Below are positions 1 to 8,845 of a stretch of DNA of 35,262 nt, piece after piece. Numbering within the stretch: the stretch's first letter is position 1; each line of letters starts with the position of its first letter. A program made the position numbers and the translations under genes. The stretch lies in NCBI GenBank assembly GCA_023251475.1, contig JAHEYS010000057.1, positions 1-35,262 on the forward strand, written 5' to 3'. Under the pieces are notes generated by a model. It was not told the origin of the DNA. It made no database searches and saw nothing but the letters and a program-made list of their open reading frames with translations. The stretch comes from Prolixibacteraceae bacterium (GTDB taxonomy: Bacteria; Bacteroidota; Bacteroidia; Bacteroidales; Prolixibacteraceae).

Positions 1-815
1 TTACGCTCTTTTTTTGCCAACCTCAGCGCCTTGCCTGCCACCTCTTTATTATAAAGCGCTGCAACAAGATCTGCCCGTTTATCCCTGGCGACAGCGATCA
101 GATCAGATGACTCAAATGAGCGTTGCTTAAAGATCAGATTTCCGTCAGGAATCAGAAATGTATCCACACTCAGTGTTCCGGTCATACGGGAAAGACCGAT
201 AGAAGCGCTTTTCAGATCGGCGTCAGCCTGTAACAGATCGTTATATAATGATTCCGCTTCCAGATTACTCTGGAGGGCATCAATCTCCATAATGCTCCCA
301 AGCTTTAATCTTACACTATCGGCCTGAGCGAGCCGTTTCATCGTTTGCCAGGAGTTAAGCTTTACCGTAAACAACTGTTTCTGTTTTAGCGCTTCCAGGA
401 AAGCAGTTGCAGCATCTCCCTCTAGATTCCGGAAAAAATCTGACAACAGCGCCTTTGAAAGTTCATGCTCACTCCTGGCCAGGTCAATCCTGGCCCGCCG
501 CTTCCCAAACAGGTCAACGGTTGCACTAATCCCGGAAGATAACCCATTTGCGGTGAGAGCCTGCCCCTCACGATCCCTTGATATTCCAAATGACAAGGTG
601 GGATCAGAAAATACTTTTGCTAATTCAATCGCGGCCTCAGATTTACTCACCTCGAAACGTTCAGCTGCATAATCGAGGTTCTGCTTACTGACCTGGTTTA
701 GATAGTCATTAAAGTTCACAAGATTCCTGTGAACAATGGTATCTGTCTGCGACCTGACTATTTGCGTCTGACAAAACAGACCGATCAGGCATATTGTGAT
801 AATTTTCATTTGCAT
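1..815 (-). CDS. TolC-like outer membrane efflux protein (C-terminus outside window)
   Basis: This is the outer membrane channel of a tripartite RND metal efflux pump. Reading leftward from an ATG at 815 (a second ATG lies two codons on), the frame stays open to the window edge: 271 codons are visible and the C-terminus is missing. The N-terminus is a signal peptide (MQMKIITICLIGLFCQ...). The rest is the long helical, Ala/Leu/Glu-rich sequence typical of the outer membrane efflux family (OEP, TolC/CzcC), with segments such as LDYAAERFEVSKSEAAIELA and DPTLSFGISRDREG. It starts 9 bases after the pump gene ends, so it is the last visible gene of the operon. The family call rests on composition, length and context; which metal is moved cannot be read from this subunit. 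Confidence 0.85.
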   Translation of the reverse strand, partial: MQMKIITICLIGLFCQTQIVRSQTDTIVHRNLVNFNDYLNQVSKQNLDYAAERFEVSKSEAAIELAKVFSDPTLSFGISRDREGQALTANGLSSGISATVDLFGKRRARIDLARSEHELSKALLSDFFRNLEGDAATAFLEALKQKQLFTVKLNSWQTMKRLAQADSVRLKLGSIMEIDALQSNLEAESLYNDLLQADADLKSASIGLSRMTGTLSVDTFLIPDGNLIFKQRSFESSDLIAVARDKRADLVAALYNKEVAGKALRLAKKER

Positions 816-824
816 AAAATTGGT

Positions 825-3800
825 TTAAATCCGGTCATCACCTGACCACTTTTTCTCCGTAATGTAGTAGAGTGCCGGCAGCACATACAGCGTTATCAAT
901 GTGGCAAACAACAGGCCATAAACGATTACTGTTGCAAGCGGACGCTGAACATCGGAGCCAATACCCGTTGAGATTGACGCGGGGAGCAATCCGAGAACGG
1001 CAACTGTGGCAATCATTAAAACGGGCCGGAACCGGTGGTGTGCCCCCTGAGTTACCGCCTCCTTTAATGCCATGCCATGCTCACGCAACGCATTAATATG
1101 AGCGATCATGATGACCCCGTTCTGTATGGAAACCCCAAACAAGGCAATAAACCCTACGGCAGAAGAGACATTCAGTGTCATTCCGCGCACATTGAGTGCC
1201 AGCATCCCGCCGAACAGCGCCAACGGGACAGCCCCCATGAGCAATCCCGCCTGCCTGAACTTACCGAATGCACCGAACAACAGCATAAACATAATCGCAA
1301 GTGCAAGCGGAACGATCAATCCCAGCCGTGCATATGCCCTGTTCTGGTTTTCGAATTGTCCGCTCCAGCGGATATTGCACCTTTCACGGTTATATTTAAC
1401 ATTTTGAGAAATTTTCTTTTGCGCAATATTGAGAAATTCAGTGAGATCAATACCCCTCAGGTTAATTCTCAGCGTCACATACCGTTTATTCATCTCCCGG
1501 GTAATGGAACTTGCGCCCGTACTCAGTTTTATTTCGGCAACCTGCGAAAGGGGGATCTTTGCCCCGGAACCGGAGGTGAGCATCAGATTACCAATTTTTT
1601 CGGGTGTATTCCTGCTATTCTCACTGTAACGACAAATCACATCATACACCTTATTCCCGATAAAAATCTGCGAAATAGCCTTTCCGCCAATTGCAACTTC
1701 AACCAGTTCAGCGACATCTGAGACATTCAGTCCGTATTGGGCGATCTTATCCCGGTCAGCATGTATCTGCAGCTGCGGCAACGGCGGCTCCTGATCAATT
1801 GCAAGATCGGCAGCCCCGGGGATCGTCCGGAGTACCGTTAAAACATCTTCAGCAACCCTCCTGCTCTCTTTCAGATCCTCTCCGTAAACTTTTACCGCAA
1901 GATCGCTGTGTGTTCCCGCGATCTGGTCCATCACCATATCGATGATCGGCTGCGAAAACCCCACCGTATATCCGGGCATTGTTTCAAATTCCTTTGACAT
2001 CTCCTCTATCAGATCACTTTTTTTCTTCCCGTTTTTCCACTCCTTGTAGGGTTTCAACCCGACAGAGCATTCAATGTGGGAGATTGAAAAAGATTCTGCC
2101 CCCTCATCGTCGCGTCCGGCCTGAACCATTGCGTAAGTCACCTCCTCATATTTAATCAGTCGCTGACGCAGGGTATCGCTCATCGCTTTCGATTTCTCCA
2201 TCGATATTCCAGGAGGGAGTTGTACCTGCAACCAGATCGATCCTTCATCCAGCTGAGGGAGGAAATCCTTTCCCACCATAAAAGTGAGAATCATGGCAGC
2301 AAAAAGGATAATCCCCAGGGGAGCATATACAGATTTTGGTTTCTCTAATATACTTTTTGTCTGACGGTTAAAAATTGAAGAGAGCTTTTCGAGCCACTTG
2401 TTATGATAGCTCTTCTGCGGTTTTTTATAAAGTACGTAAGCCAATCCGGGAATTAAAAACAGCGCAACCGCCAAAGCCCCGATCAGGGCGTACCCTACGG
2501 TAAAAGCCATTGGTGTAAAGAGCTTTTTCTCCACCCTTTCAAAGGCAAACAATGGGAGATAGGTGGTGATAATGATTATTGAAGAGAAAAAAACCGGTTT
2601 TGCAACTTCAACAGTTCTTTCAACGATCGATTTTTCATCAAGTTCAAGGTCAGGATGATCTTCCCGCTTTTTCAAAATCGTCTCCATCATCACGATTGCC
2701 CCTTCCACAATAATTCCAAAATCTATCGCACCCAACGACAGCAGATTAGCGGGAATATTGGTTGTCAGCATGAGCAGGAAGGCAATCAACAAGGCAACGG
2801 GAATAGTGATAGCGACAAGCAGTGCACCCCTCCAGCTCCCCAGAAAAACGATCAGGACAATTAAAACCAGGAGGATCCCTTCGAGTAAGGTATGCGAAAC
2901 AGTATTCAATGTAGTACTCACAAGGTCAGTCCGATCCATAAAAGGGTGTATCTTAACGCCTTCCGGAAGAATCTCATTGTTCAGCTCATCTACCGCTTTA
3001 TGAATCTCATCAATTACCTTTGAGGGATTCTGGTACCTGAGCATCTGCACCACCCCTTCAATACTCTCCGAATAATTCCTGCTCCGGTCAGTAAAGCCCA
3101 ATACCCCTTTTCGTTCCAGATTCCCGTATTTTAACTCTCCAAGATCCTTGACAAAAACGGGTACCCCATTTTCTGTCTTAACAACGATCATTCCAAGGTC
3201 ATTCAAATCTTTAACGAGCCCGATACCGCGGATTACATAACTTAAATCACCCCGGTAAAGCATACTTCCACCTGCATTGGTGTTGTTCTTTCCGATTTTT
3301 TCAGATACATCCGACAGGGTCAGGTTGTATTGTTCCAGTTTTACCGGATCAATTTCAATCTGGAACTGAGTGGTAATTCCCCCGAAGTTACTCACATCAG
3401 CAACTCCCGAAACCTGCTTTAACCGGGGGATAATCACCCATTTGTTAAAGTCGGTTAATGTCCTGAGATCATGGTTTTTACTTTCAATAATATAACGATA
3501 GATCTCCCCTGTCGGAGAAGTAAGCGGATTTAATCCCGGCAATGCGCCGTAAGGAAGCTCAACAGCTGTAAGCCGTTCCTGAACACGTTGTCGTGCCCAG
3601 TAATCATCGGTTCCATCTTCAAAGACAAGTATGATGGCTGAAAGACCAAAGGTATTTTTACTGCGCATCACATGTAATCCGGGCAAGCCATTCAGTTCAC
3701 GTTCAAGCGGAATGGTGATCTGTTGTTCGATCTCTTCGGCGGCAAGCCCGGGAACCTGTGTGATCACCTGTACGGTAACGTCGGCGATATCGGGATAAGC

Positions 3801-3908
3801 CTCAACGGAGAGTTGCTGCCAGGAATAAAATCCCAACATGGATAGTATAAGAAAAAGGCCAACCATTATCCACCTTTTACGAATGGCCAATAAAATAATT
3901 CCGTGCAT
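825..3908 (-). CDS. czcA: CzcA/CusA-family heavy-metal RND efflux pump
   Basis: Proton-driven inner membrane pump that exports metal cations through the adaptor and outer membrane channel. At 1027 residues it has the full length of the family. The N-terminal helix is followed by the porter domain (PDIADVTVQV near residue 39), and the central helices carry AIDFGIIVEGAIVMMET at about 394-410. In CzcA-type pumps this helix holds three acidic residues for proton relay and metal selection; here they are D396, E402 and E409. The usual Asp at the second position is Glu. The second half repeats the fold, starting at about GKDFLPQLDEGS. The acidic helix fits Zn/Co/Cd/Ni-type pumps better than the Cu/Ag (CusA) type, but this is inference. 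It starts 8 bases after the adaptor gene. Confidence 0.93.
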   Translation of the reverse strand: MHGIILLAIRKRWIMVGLFLILSMLGFYSWQQLSVEAYPDIADVTVQVITQVPGLAAEEIEQQITIPLERELNGLPGLHVMRSKNTFGLSAIILVFEDGTDDYWARQRVQERLTAVELPYGALPGLNPLTSPTGEIYRYIIESKNHDLRTLTDFNKWVIIPRLKQVSGVADVSNFGGITTQFQIEIDPVKLEQYNLTLSDVSEKIGKNNTNAGGSMLYRGDLSYVIRGIGLVKDLNDLGMIVVKTENGVPVFVKDLGELKYGNLERKGVLGFTDRSRNYSESIEGVVQMLRYQNPSKVIDEIHKAVDELNNEILPEGVKIHPFMDRTDLVSTTLNTVSHTLLEGILLVLIVLIVFLGSWRGALLVAITIPVALLIAFLLMLTTNIPANLLSLGAIDFGIIVEGAIVMMETILKKREDHPDLELDEKSIVERTVEVAKPVFFSSIIIITTYLPLFAFERVEKKLFTPMAFTVGYALIGALAVALFLIPGLAYVLYKKPQKSYHNKWLEKLSSIFNRQTKSILEKPKSVYAPLGIILFAAMILTFMVGKDFLPQLDEGSIWLQVQLPPGISMEKSKAMSDTLRQRLIKYEEVTYAMVQAGRDDEGAESFSISHIECSVGLKPYKEWKNGKKKSDLIEEMSKEFETMPGYTVGFSQPIIDMVMDQIAGTHSDLAVKVYGEDLKESRRVAEDVLTVLRTIPGAADLAIDQEPPLPQLQIHADRDKIAQYGLNVSDVAELVEVAIGGKAISQIFIGNKVYDVICRYSENSRNTPEKIGNLMLTSGSGAKIPLSQVAEIKLSTGASSITREMNKRYVTLRINLRGIDLTEFLNIAQKKISQNVKYNRERCNIRWSGQFENQNRAYARLGLIVPLALAIMFMLLFGAFGKFRQAGLLMGAVPLALFGGMLALNVRGMTLNVSSAVGFIALFGVSIQNGVIMIAHINALREHGMALKEAVTQGAHHRFRPVLMIATVAVLGLLPASISTGIGSDVQRPLATVIVYGLLFATLITLYVLPALYYITEKKWSGDDRI

Positions 3909-3916
3909 AAGTGTCG

Positions 3917-5020
3917 CTATTTGGCTTCAAGTAAATAAAATGCACCTTCGGTAACAATCTCTTCATCAGGCTTTAATCCCGATTTCAGAATAATCCGTTC
4001 GTTATCAGTACCCGAGGTTTTGATCATCTTCTTCAAATATCCATTCCCCGGCGTCCTGACAAAAACAAAACTGCTCTCCTCCATCTGCAATACTGCACTC
4101 GCAGGAATCAAAATAGAACTATCGGCAATCTGGGTAAACTGAACCGTGGCATACATCCCGGGTCTGAGATTGCGTCCTGTATTCTCACATTCGATAAATA
4201 CCTCCACCGAACGGGTTGTTTCATCCATCATTTCACTGATATGATAAACCACACCCTTGATAATCAGACCTGGAATACCTGCCGCTCCGATCTCAACTTC
4301 GTCCGATTCATGAATGCTGTTGATATCCTTCTCCTTTAACTGACCAACCACCCACACTTTCCCCAATTCCGCCACTATGGCAACAGGACCGGCATCCTCG
4401 CGCATGTATTGCCCGATCACAATATTGTCTGCAACAATCTCGCCAGCGATCGGGGAACGTACAATCAATGGCTGACCCAAAACCATCTCTGAGGGATTGA
4501 CATGGTAAACGTTCAGACTGGCAACGGAATTTTCATAGTCGCGTTTACTCAACTCATAACTCACCTCTGACTCTTCCAGATCTTTTTGAATCCCAACTCC
4601 GTTCTTCAGCAGATCCTGCTGTCTGCGAAGATTTTTCTCGGCAAGCTGCATCTGCTGTTTCGACTGGTAGTAAGCTTTTCCCGCTTCAAAAAACGAGGGT
4701 GAACTAATTTCAAAAATCGGTGCGTTAACCCCAACCCTCTGTCCTAATTTGACAAATGATTTTATGATTCTTCCGGCAAATGGGGAGGCTATCTGTGCAT
4801 AATTATTGGGAATTGCCTTCACGATTCCCGAGGCAGTTCTTTTATGCCGGTAAGGGGCTGCATTAACCTTTTCGGTTTTAATTTTTTCTTTTAAATTGGA
4901 GTTTGCGGGAATTAGAATCGTATCGCCACTTATAATATAGTTTGCAGACGATACGGGCGCGGTATTGCTGTGGCAGGAGATTGTCAGCCACGCAATACAA
5001 ATAAACAAAAATCGTTTCAT
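3917..5020 (-). CDS. CzcB-like periplasmic adaptor (membrane fusion) lipoprotein
   Basis: Adaptor subunit (HlyD/CzcB family, 367 residues) that bridges the RND pump and the outer membrane channel. The N-terminus ends in a lipobox, LTISC, so Cys16 is likely lipidated. A barrel-sandwich (lipoyl-like) half follows (IASPFAGRIIKSFVKLGQRV), then a coiled-coil hairpin (residues about 105-165, Gln/Leu/Lys-rich), the second lipoyl half (VRSPIAGEIVADNIVIGQYM), and beta-barrel and membrane-proximal domains (LRPGMYATVQF). No His-rich metal-binding N-terminal extension is present; that role may be taken by the small His-rich protein encoded just upstream. The tight spacing to the pump gene supports one transcript. 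Confidence 0.92.
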   Translation of the reverse strand: MKRFLFICIAWLTISCHSNTAPVSSANYIISGDTILIPANSNLKEKIKTEKVNAAPYRHKRTASGIVKAIPNNYAQIASPFAGRIIKSFVKLGQRVGVNAPIFEISSPSFFEAGKAYYQSKQQMQLAEKNLRRQQDLLKNGVGIQKDLEESEVSYELSKRDYENSVASLNVYHVNPSEMVLGQPLIVRSPIAGEIVADNIVIGQYMREDAGPVAIVAELGKVWVVGQLKEKDINSIHESDEVEIGAAGIPGLIIKGVVYHISEMMDETTRSVEVFIECENTGRNLRPGMYATVQFTQIADSSILIPASAVLQMEESSFVFVRTPGNGYLKKMIKTSGTDNERIILKSGLKPDEEIVTEGAFYLLEAK

Positions 5021-5109
5021 TAAAATTTATTTTGAAATGCATAAGTTTCCAGACGGCCTTCGTTAAAAGGCAACATCTGGTAATGACTTGTAGTATAATT
5101 AATTACTAC

Positions 5110-5496
5110 TCAAATATGAAAAAGCATTTCAACAGGGGGAGCACGAAGCGGAGAGGTGCAATAACCACCCGGTTCGGCATAACCCTCTTTCGTGGAAAGG
5201 AGGGGTATCTTATACAATAGTGCGCGAAACAGGCGTATCGCAGAGTAGAAGACAAAAAAAGTAGTGAAAAACTCAGAAAGTAATTGAATGATCACCAACT
5301 CCTTACTATTATGAGGGGAAGTGGAGGTGTCGCCACTTTTATTTGAATTGAAAGGATGGGAGTGAACAATGGTGACCCCGTTGATGATGTGGCTATGGGT
5401 AAAAAAGGTTATACTGCTGTAATACCCTAAGAAAAGAGTTAGCAGAAGGCACCTGAATGATTTCCCCATGAAGTATTTAAGCTTCGAAACGAACAT
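5110..5496 (-). CDS. Small His-rich exported protein at the head of the metal efflux operon
   Basis: A 128-residue protein with an N-terminal hydrophobic segment (CLLLTLFLGYYSSITFF), followed at once by FTHSHIINGVTIVHSHPF, which has four His residues in two HSH pairs. A second hydrophobic stretch (LVIIQLLSEFFTTFFVFYSAI) lies near the middle, and the tail reads LRAPP. I recognise the pattern as that of short Bacteroidota proteins next to czc/cus operons, but I cannot give a verified family name. The position 90 bases before the adaptor gene and the paired His residues suggest a periplasmic metal-binding or metal-sensing accessory. The ATG at 5496 is used here; an in-frame ATG at 5469 would give a more typical signal peptide. 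A GTG at 5499 is also possible. Confidence 0.72.
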   Translation of the reverse strand: MFVSKLKYFMGKSFRCLLLTLFLGYYSSITFFTHSHIINGVTIVHSHPFNSNKSGDTSTSPHNSKELVIIQLLSEFFTTFFVFYSAIRLFRALLYKIPLLSTKEGYAEPGGYCTSPLRAPPVEMLFHI

Positions 5497-5518
5497 CACG
5501 AATTCAAAATTAATTGGA

Positions 5519-5526
5519 CAAAGTTA
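5519..5526 (-). promoter_or_regulatory. Candidate -7 box of the metal efflux operon
   Basis: On the minus strand the bases read TAACTTTG, an exact match to the Bacteroidota -7 consensus TAnnTTTG. It lies 23 bases before the ATG at 5496. No clean TTTG is visible at -33, so the call rests on one box and its position. Confidence 0.45.
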
Positions 5527-5605
5527 ACCTTATCTTAAGAAGTTGATATAAAGAATATATTAAGGTTACAAATAGGATTGGACTATTGTTCGTTGAAATA
5601 TAAAT

Positions 5606-7294
5606 TTAATCTGCACCAAGTTTTTGCCTGACCATGATTTGAATCTTTTCGCATTGGGTTTTGGCCTTTTGTTCAATTGAAGCTGCCTCAATTAGCATAC
5701 TCCGGATTAGTTCTTTATCGCTGAAACCTGATGCATTGACCAAAACATTAAGGTAAGCACCTGAAACGGCAGTGGTGGCACAAAGCGCTCCCACTCCGGC
5801 GTCGGTTACTGAATTGGGGTTTCCCGTTTCAACCATGGCAGTTATCACCTCCAACGACTGAAACGCCAACTGCATCACCTTAAAAGGAATGTCCATGGCG
5901 ACTTTGGTAGTTGACTGTATAGCGGATTTACGGACCGAAATTTGTTCCGGAGTATCCTTCGGCAATTTAAATGCTTCCATGATTTGATTGAATGCCTCAG
6001 TATCTTTGTCAACCATTTTCAATAGCCCGTCGTAAATTAGCTTCCCTTTTTCGGCCCAGTCAGAAAACTCCTCCCAGCGCTGATCCCAACCCCGCTTATT
6101 GGAGGAAAGATTGGCGACCATTGTTCCCAGTGACGCGCCAAGTGCACCCACATAGGCAGCCACCGAACCGCCGCCCGGCGCGGGAGCATCAGATGCAGTC
6201 TCGCGGCAAAATTCAGGCAATGACATATTAATTAATTGATCATCTGCATTATATAGAAGATATTCAATAACTCTTTTATCCGGGTCAAAAGGGGTAAGTT
6301 CATCCAGACCCATTGATCTGACAGCTATTTTGATTATTTCGTGATCTGAGATTCCACAGGAACGGTGTTGCTTCCTGAGAAAATACTTCCCGGCATCAAG
6401 CAGGGCCTGCAGCGGGATCATCCCGATTATTTCAGAGCCGGTCACCCTGATACCCCGGTGACGTGCCTTTTCGCAAACCTCATCAAAAGCCTGGTGAACA
6501 GAGGTTACCGAAATATCTGTCAGGTTCATCGAAATCTGTGCTATTCCATACTCTTTGATGTACCAACCGATGGCACGCACTTTTTTTAAGGATCCCGGAA
6601 CCCTTACCGGTTCTCCCTTTTCATCCTTCACGATAGTTCCGGTTATGGGATCACCCACCCTTTTGATCCGTCCCGCTTCGCGAACATCAAATGCAATGGA
6701 ATTGGCAAGTCTGACAGATGTGGTGTTGAGGTTAATATTGTATGCAATCAGGAAATTTCTTGCCCCTATCGCTGTCGCTCCGGAATGTTTATTAAAAATC
6801 GACGGGCCGAAATCGGGTTGCCATGCCTTATCCTTCAATTTCTCAGCAAGTCCTTCATATTCGCCGGCACGACAGTTGGCCAGGCTTCGTCGTTTCTCTT
6901 CAAAAGCCGCAAATTCGTAACAGTACACCGGGATATTTAATTCATCCCCAACCCGTTTGGCAAGGAGCCTGGCGTACTCGACCGTCTCATCCATCGTGAT
7001 CTCTGAAACAGGAACAAGCGGACAGACATCGGTCGCCCCAAAACGGGGATGTTCCCCTTTATGAAGACTCATATCAATCAGCTCAGCTGCGCGCCGCATC
7101 GACCGGAAGGCAGCTTCGACGACCTGCCCGGGCTCACCCACAAAAGTGACTACCGTTCTGTTTGTAGCGTACCCCGGATCAACATTCAGCAGTTTGATTC
7201 CATTGACGCTTTCGATCACATCGGTGATCTGTTTTATGACGGAGAGATCACGCCCCTCCGAAAAGTTCGGGACGCATTCGATAATCTGCTTCAT
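5606..7294 (-). CDS. ftcD: Glutamate formimidoyltransferase / formimidoyl-THF cyclodeaminase fusion (FtcD)
   Basis: Last step of histidine breakdown. The N-terminal domain moves the formimino group of N-formimino-L-glutamate to tetrahydrofolate, giving glutamate; the C-terminal cyclodeaminase turns formimino-THF into methenyl-THF and ammonia. The protein opens with MKQIIECVPNFSEGRD, the conserved start of the transferase domain, which runs to about residue 300. The cyclodeaminase domain covers about 365-562 and starts with the conserved PAPGGGSVAAYVGALGASLG. The two-domain layout is that of the bifunctional vertebrate-type enzyme. ATG 7294 is chosen because it places the conserved motif at the N-terminus; ATG 7309 would add five residues. 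It lies 55-70 bases after hutI, so the two are probably co-transcribed. Confidence 0.93.
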   Translation of the reverse strand: MKQIIECVPNFSEGRDLSVIKQITDVIESVNGIKLLNVDPGYATNRTVVTFVGEPGQVVEAAFRSMRRAAELIDMSLHKGEHPRFGATDVCPLVPVSEITMDETVEYARLLAKRVGDELNIPVYCYEFAAFEEKRRSLANCRAGEYEGLAEKLKDKAWQPDFGPSIFNKHSGATAIGARNFLIAYNINLNTTSVRLANSIAFDVREAGRIKRVGDPITGTIVKDEKGEPVRVPGSLKKVRAIGWYIKEYGIAQISMNLTDISVTSVHQAFDEVCEKARHRGIRVTGSEIIGMIPLQALLDAGKYFLRKQHRSCGISDHEIIKIAVRSMGLDELTPFDPDKRVIEYLLYNADDQLINMSLPEFCRETASDAPAPGGGSVAAYVGALGASLGTMVANLSSNKRGWDQRWEEFSDWAEKGKLIYDGLLKMVDKDTEAFNQIMEAFKLPKDTPEQISVRKSAIQSTTKVAMDIPFKVMQLAFQSLEVITAMVETGNPNSVTDAGVGALCATTAVSGAYLNVLVNASGFSDKELIRSMLIEAASIEQKAKTQCEKIQIMVRQKLGAD

Positions 7295-7364
7295 ATTTGC
7301 ATTTTTCATTCTATATTTTCCATTCCTGCATTTCTATCCATCTCCCCTTCAACTATTCACATCC

Positions 7365-8609
7365 TCAAAATATCCCCTTCTCTCCGCGTTTCCATACCAC
7401 TGAAGGATTAAGACTTCCCTGATGGTATATAATCTCCCTGTAATCAGAGACCGGGAATCCGGCAATATCGCCCAGTAAACCCTTTTTTAAAATTCCGCGA
7501 TCGGTAAGACCCAATGCCATCGCTGCCCTGAAGGTGATGCCGGCAAGCGATTCCGCCATGGTCATTTTCTCAAAGATACCCAGGAGCGCAGTTTGCAGCA
7601 ACAAATCACCCATTGGCGCCGATCCCGGATTCCAGTCAGAACCAATTGCCAGTGAACATCCGGCATCGAGAAGCTTACGTGCCGGTGCAAAAGGATTACC
7701 CAAACCAAGGGAAGAACCCGGGAGGACAACCGGAATCACACCGGATGCGGCAAGCAATTGAATATCACCCTCTTTTGTCATGTCGAGATGATCAACAGAG
7801 CGGGCATTGAGCTCGCAGGCCAATGCAACTCCGCCAGTGGTAAACTGGTCCCCATGCACAACAAGGTCAAATCCCATTGCCTTTGCTACGTTTAAATATT
7901 CCCTGGCTTCCGCGATGGTAAAGGCCCCGCTGTCGATGAAAATGTCTGTCCTTGCAGATAAATTTCTTCTTTTAATCTCAGGAAGTAGCTCATTAATAAT
8001 GCTTTTCAAATATTCAGATGGATTTCCATGAAAATCGGATGGTTTAATATGAGCTGCCAGACAGGTAGGAATAAGATCAACCGCGAGCTTTTTATTCACC
8101 TTCCCGATCACTTCGAGGAGTTTAAGTTCCCCCTCCGTATTCAGACAATAGCCGCTTTTAACTTCGATGGTTGTCACTCCATTACGTAAATAGTTCTTTG
8201 CACGTTCCGTCAGTGAAGCTTCCAGTTCAGTTGTTGATGCCAGCCTTGTTTTTTCGACTGTATCTCCTATCCCCCCCCCTCCAAGGGCTATCTCGAGGTA
8301 ACTTTTACCCGCTAAACGGAGCGAATAGTCGTTGGCCCTGCTTCCCGCCCAACAGATATGGGTATGCGGATCAATCATTCCGGGAATAGCGACCATCTCA
8401 TTGTCGATATAATCAATGACCGTGTTGCGATCTCCAAACTCGATACCCAGTTCATCAAAATTTCCCGTTTTCACAATTTTACCTTCGCAAACAACGACAC
8501 CGCCATTTGGGATAATTTCAAGCTGATTGTCATGCACACTCCCCTTTAACGGGAGATTGTCCATCGTCACGAGCTGAGTAAAAGGGCCTATCAATCTGTT
8601 CTTGATCAT
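7365..8609 (-). CDS. hutI: Imidazolonepropionase (HutI)
   Basis: Third enzyme of histidine degradation; it hydrolyses 4-imidazolone-5-propanoate to N-formimino-L-glutamate. The protein has 414 residues, the normal length of this amidohydrolase-superfamily enzyme. Metal and substrate residues are visible in order: the DPHTH motif (H82, H84), AAHIKP (H187), VVHGDQF (H252) and IGSDWNPGS (D325). The family signature CWAGSRANDYSLRLAGKSY follows the first motif. The start ATG lies 221 bases after the hutU stop, a larger gap than elsewhere in the cluster, so hutI-ftcD may have its own promoter or a processing site; an 18-bp palindrome sits 14 bases before the start codon. Confidence 0.95.
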   Translation of the reverse strand: MIKNRLIGPFTQLVTMDNLPLKGSVHDNQLEIIPNGGVVVCEGKIVKTGNFDELGIEFGDRNTVIDYIDNEMVAIPGMIDPHTHICWAGSRANDYSLRLAGKSYLEIALGGGGIGDTVEKTRLASTTELEASLTERAKNYLRNGVTTIEVKSGYCLNTEGELKLLEVIGKVNKKLAVDLIPTCLAAHIKPSDFHGNPSEYLKSIINELLPEIKRRNLSARTDIFIDSGAFTIAEAREYLNVAKAMGFDLVVHGDQFTTGGVALACELNARSVDHLDMTKEGDIQLLAASGVIPVVLPGSSLGLGNPFAPARKLLDAGCSLAIGSDWNPGSAPMGDLLLQTALLGIFEKMTMAESLAGITFRAAMALGLTDRGILKKGLLGDIAGFPVSDYREIIYHQGSLNPSVVWKRGEKGIF

Positions 8610-8622
8610 AATACGAATATCT

Positions 8623-8640
8623 TTATTAAATATTTAATAA
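8623..8640. repeat. 18-bp perfect AT palindrome before hutI
   Basis: TTATTAAATATTTAATAA is its own reverse complement. It lies 13 bases upstream of the hutI ATG, inside the 221-base hutU-hutI gap. It could bind a dimeric regulator or fold in the mRNA leader; AT-rich palindromes also arise by chance in this kind of DNA. Confidence 0.4.
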
Positions 8641-8829
8641 CTTTTTTCTTTTGCACCCTTTGTGTTTCCTGCGCGAAAAAAATAGTAATCAACTATCTGT
8701 CCGGGAAAATTACAGCATAACGAAAAGGGTTACCGATGTTCAAAAATACAGATTATTCCTACTCTTTTTTATATTCATTTGGCAAATGTTACAATCCGGA
8801 TTTTTCAATTATGACTAAATTAAGCCGGG

Positions 8830-8845
8830 CTCACCGAAAGGTGAG
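8830..8845 (-). terminator. Stem-loop spanning the hutU stop codon
   Basis: CTCACC-GAAA-GGTGAG (plus strand) is a perfect 6-bp stem with a four-base loop. The hutU TGA is part of the stem. No T-run follows on the minus strand, so it is at best a weak terminator or an mRNA-stabilising hairpin between hutU and hutI. Confidence 0.3.

Noticed and set aside
1077-1721. 214-codon open frame on the plus strand inside czcA
   Set aside because: It lies antisense to a strongly conserved pump gene, has no recognisable motif and its composition is that of a shadow frame. The same holds for other long frames antisense to hutU, GH3 and the beta-helix gene.
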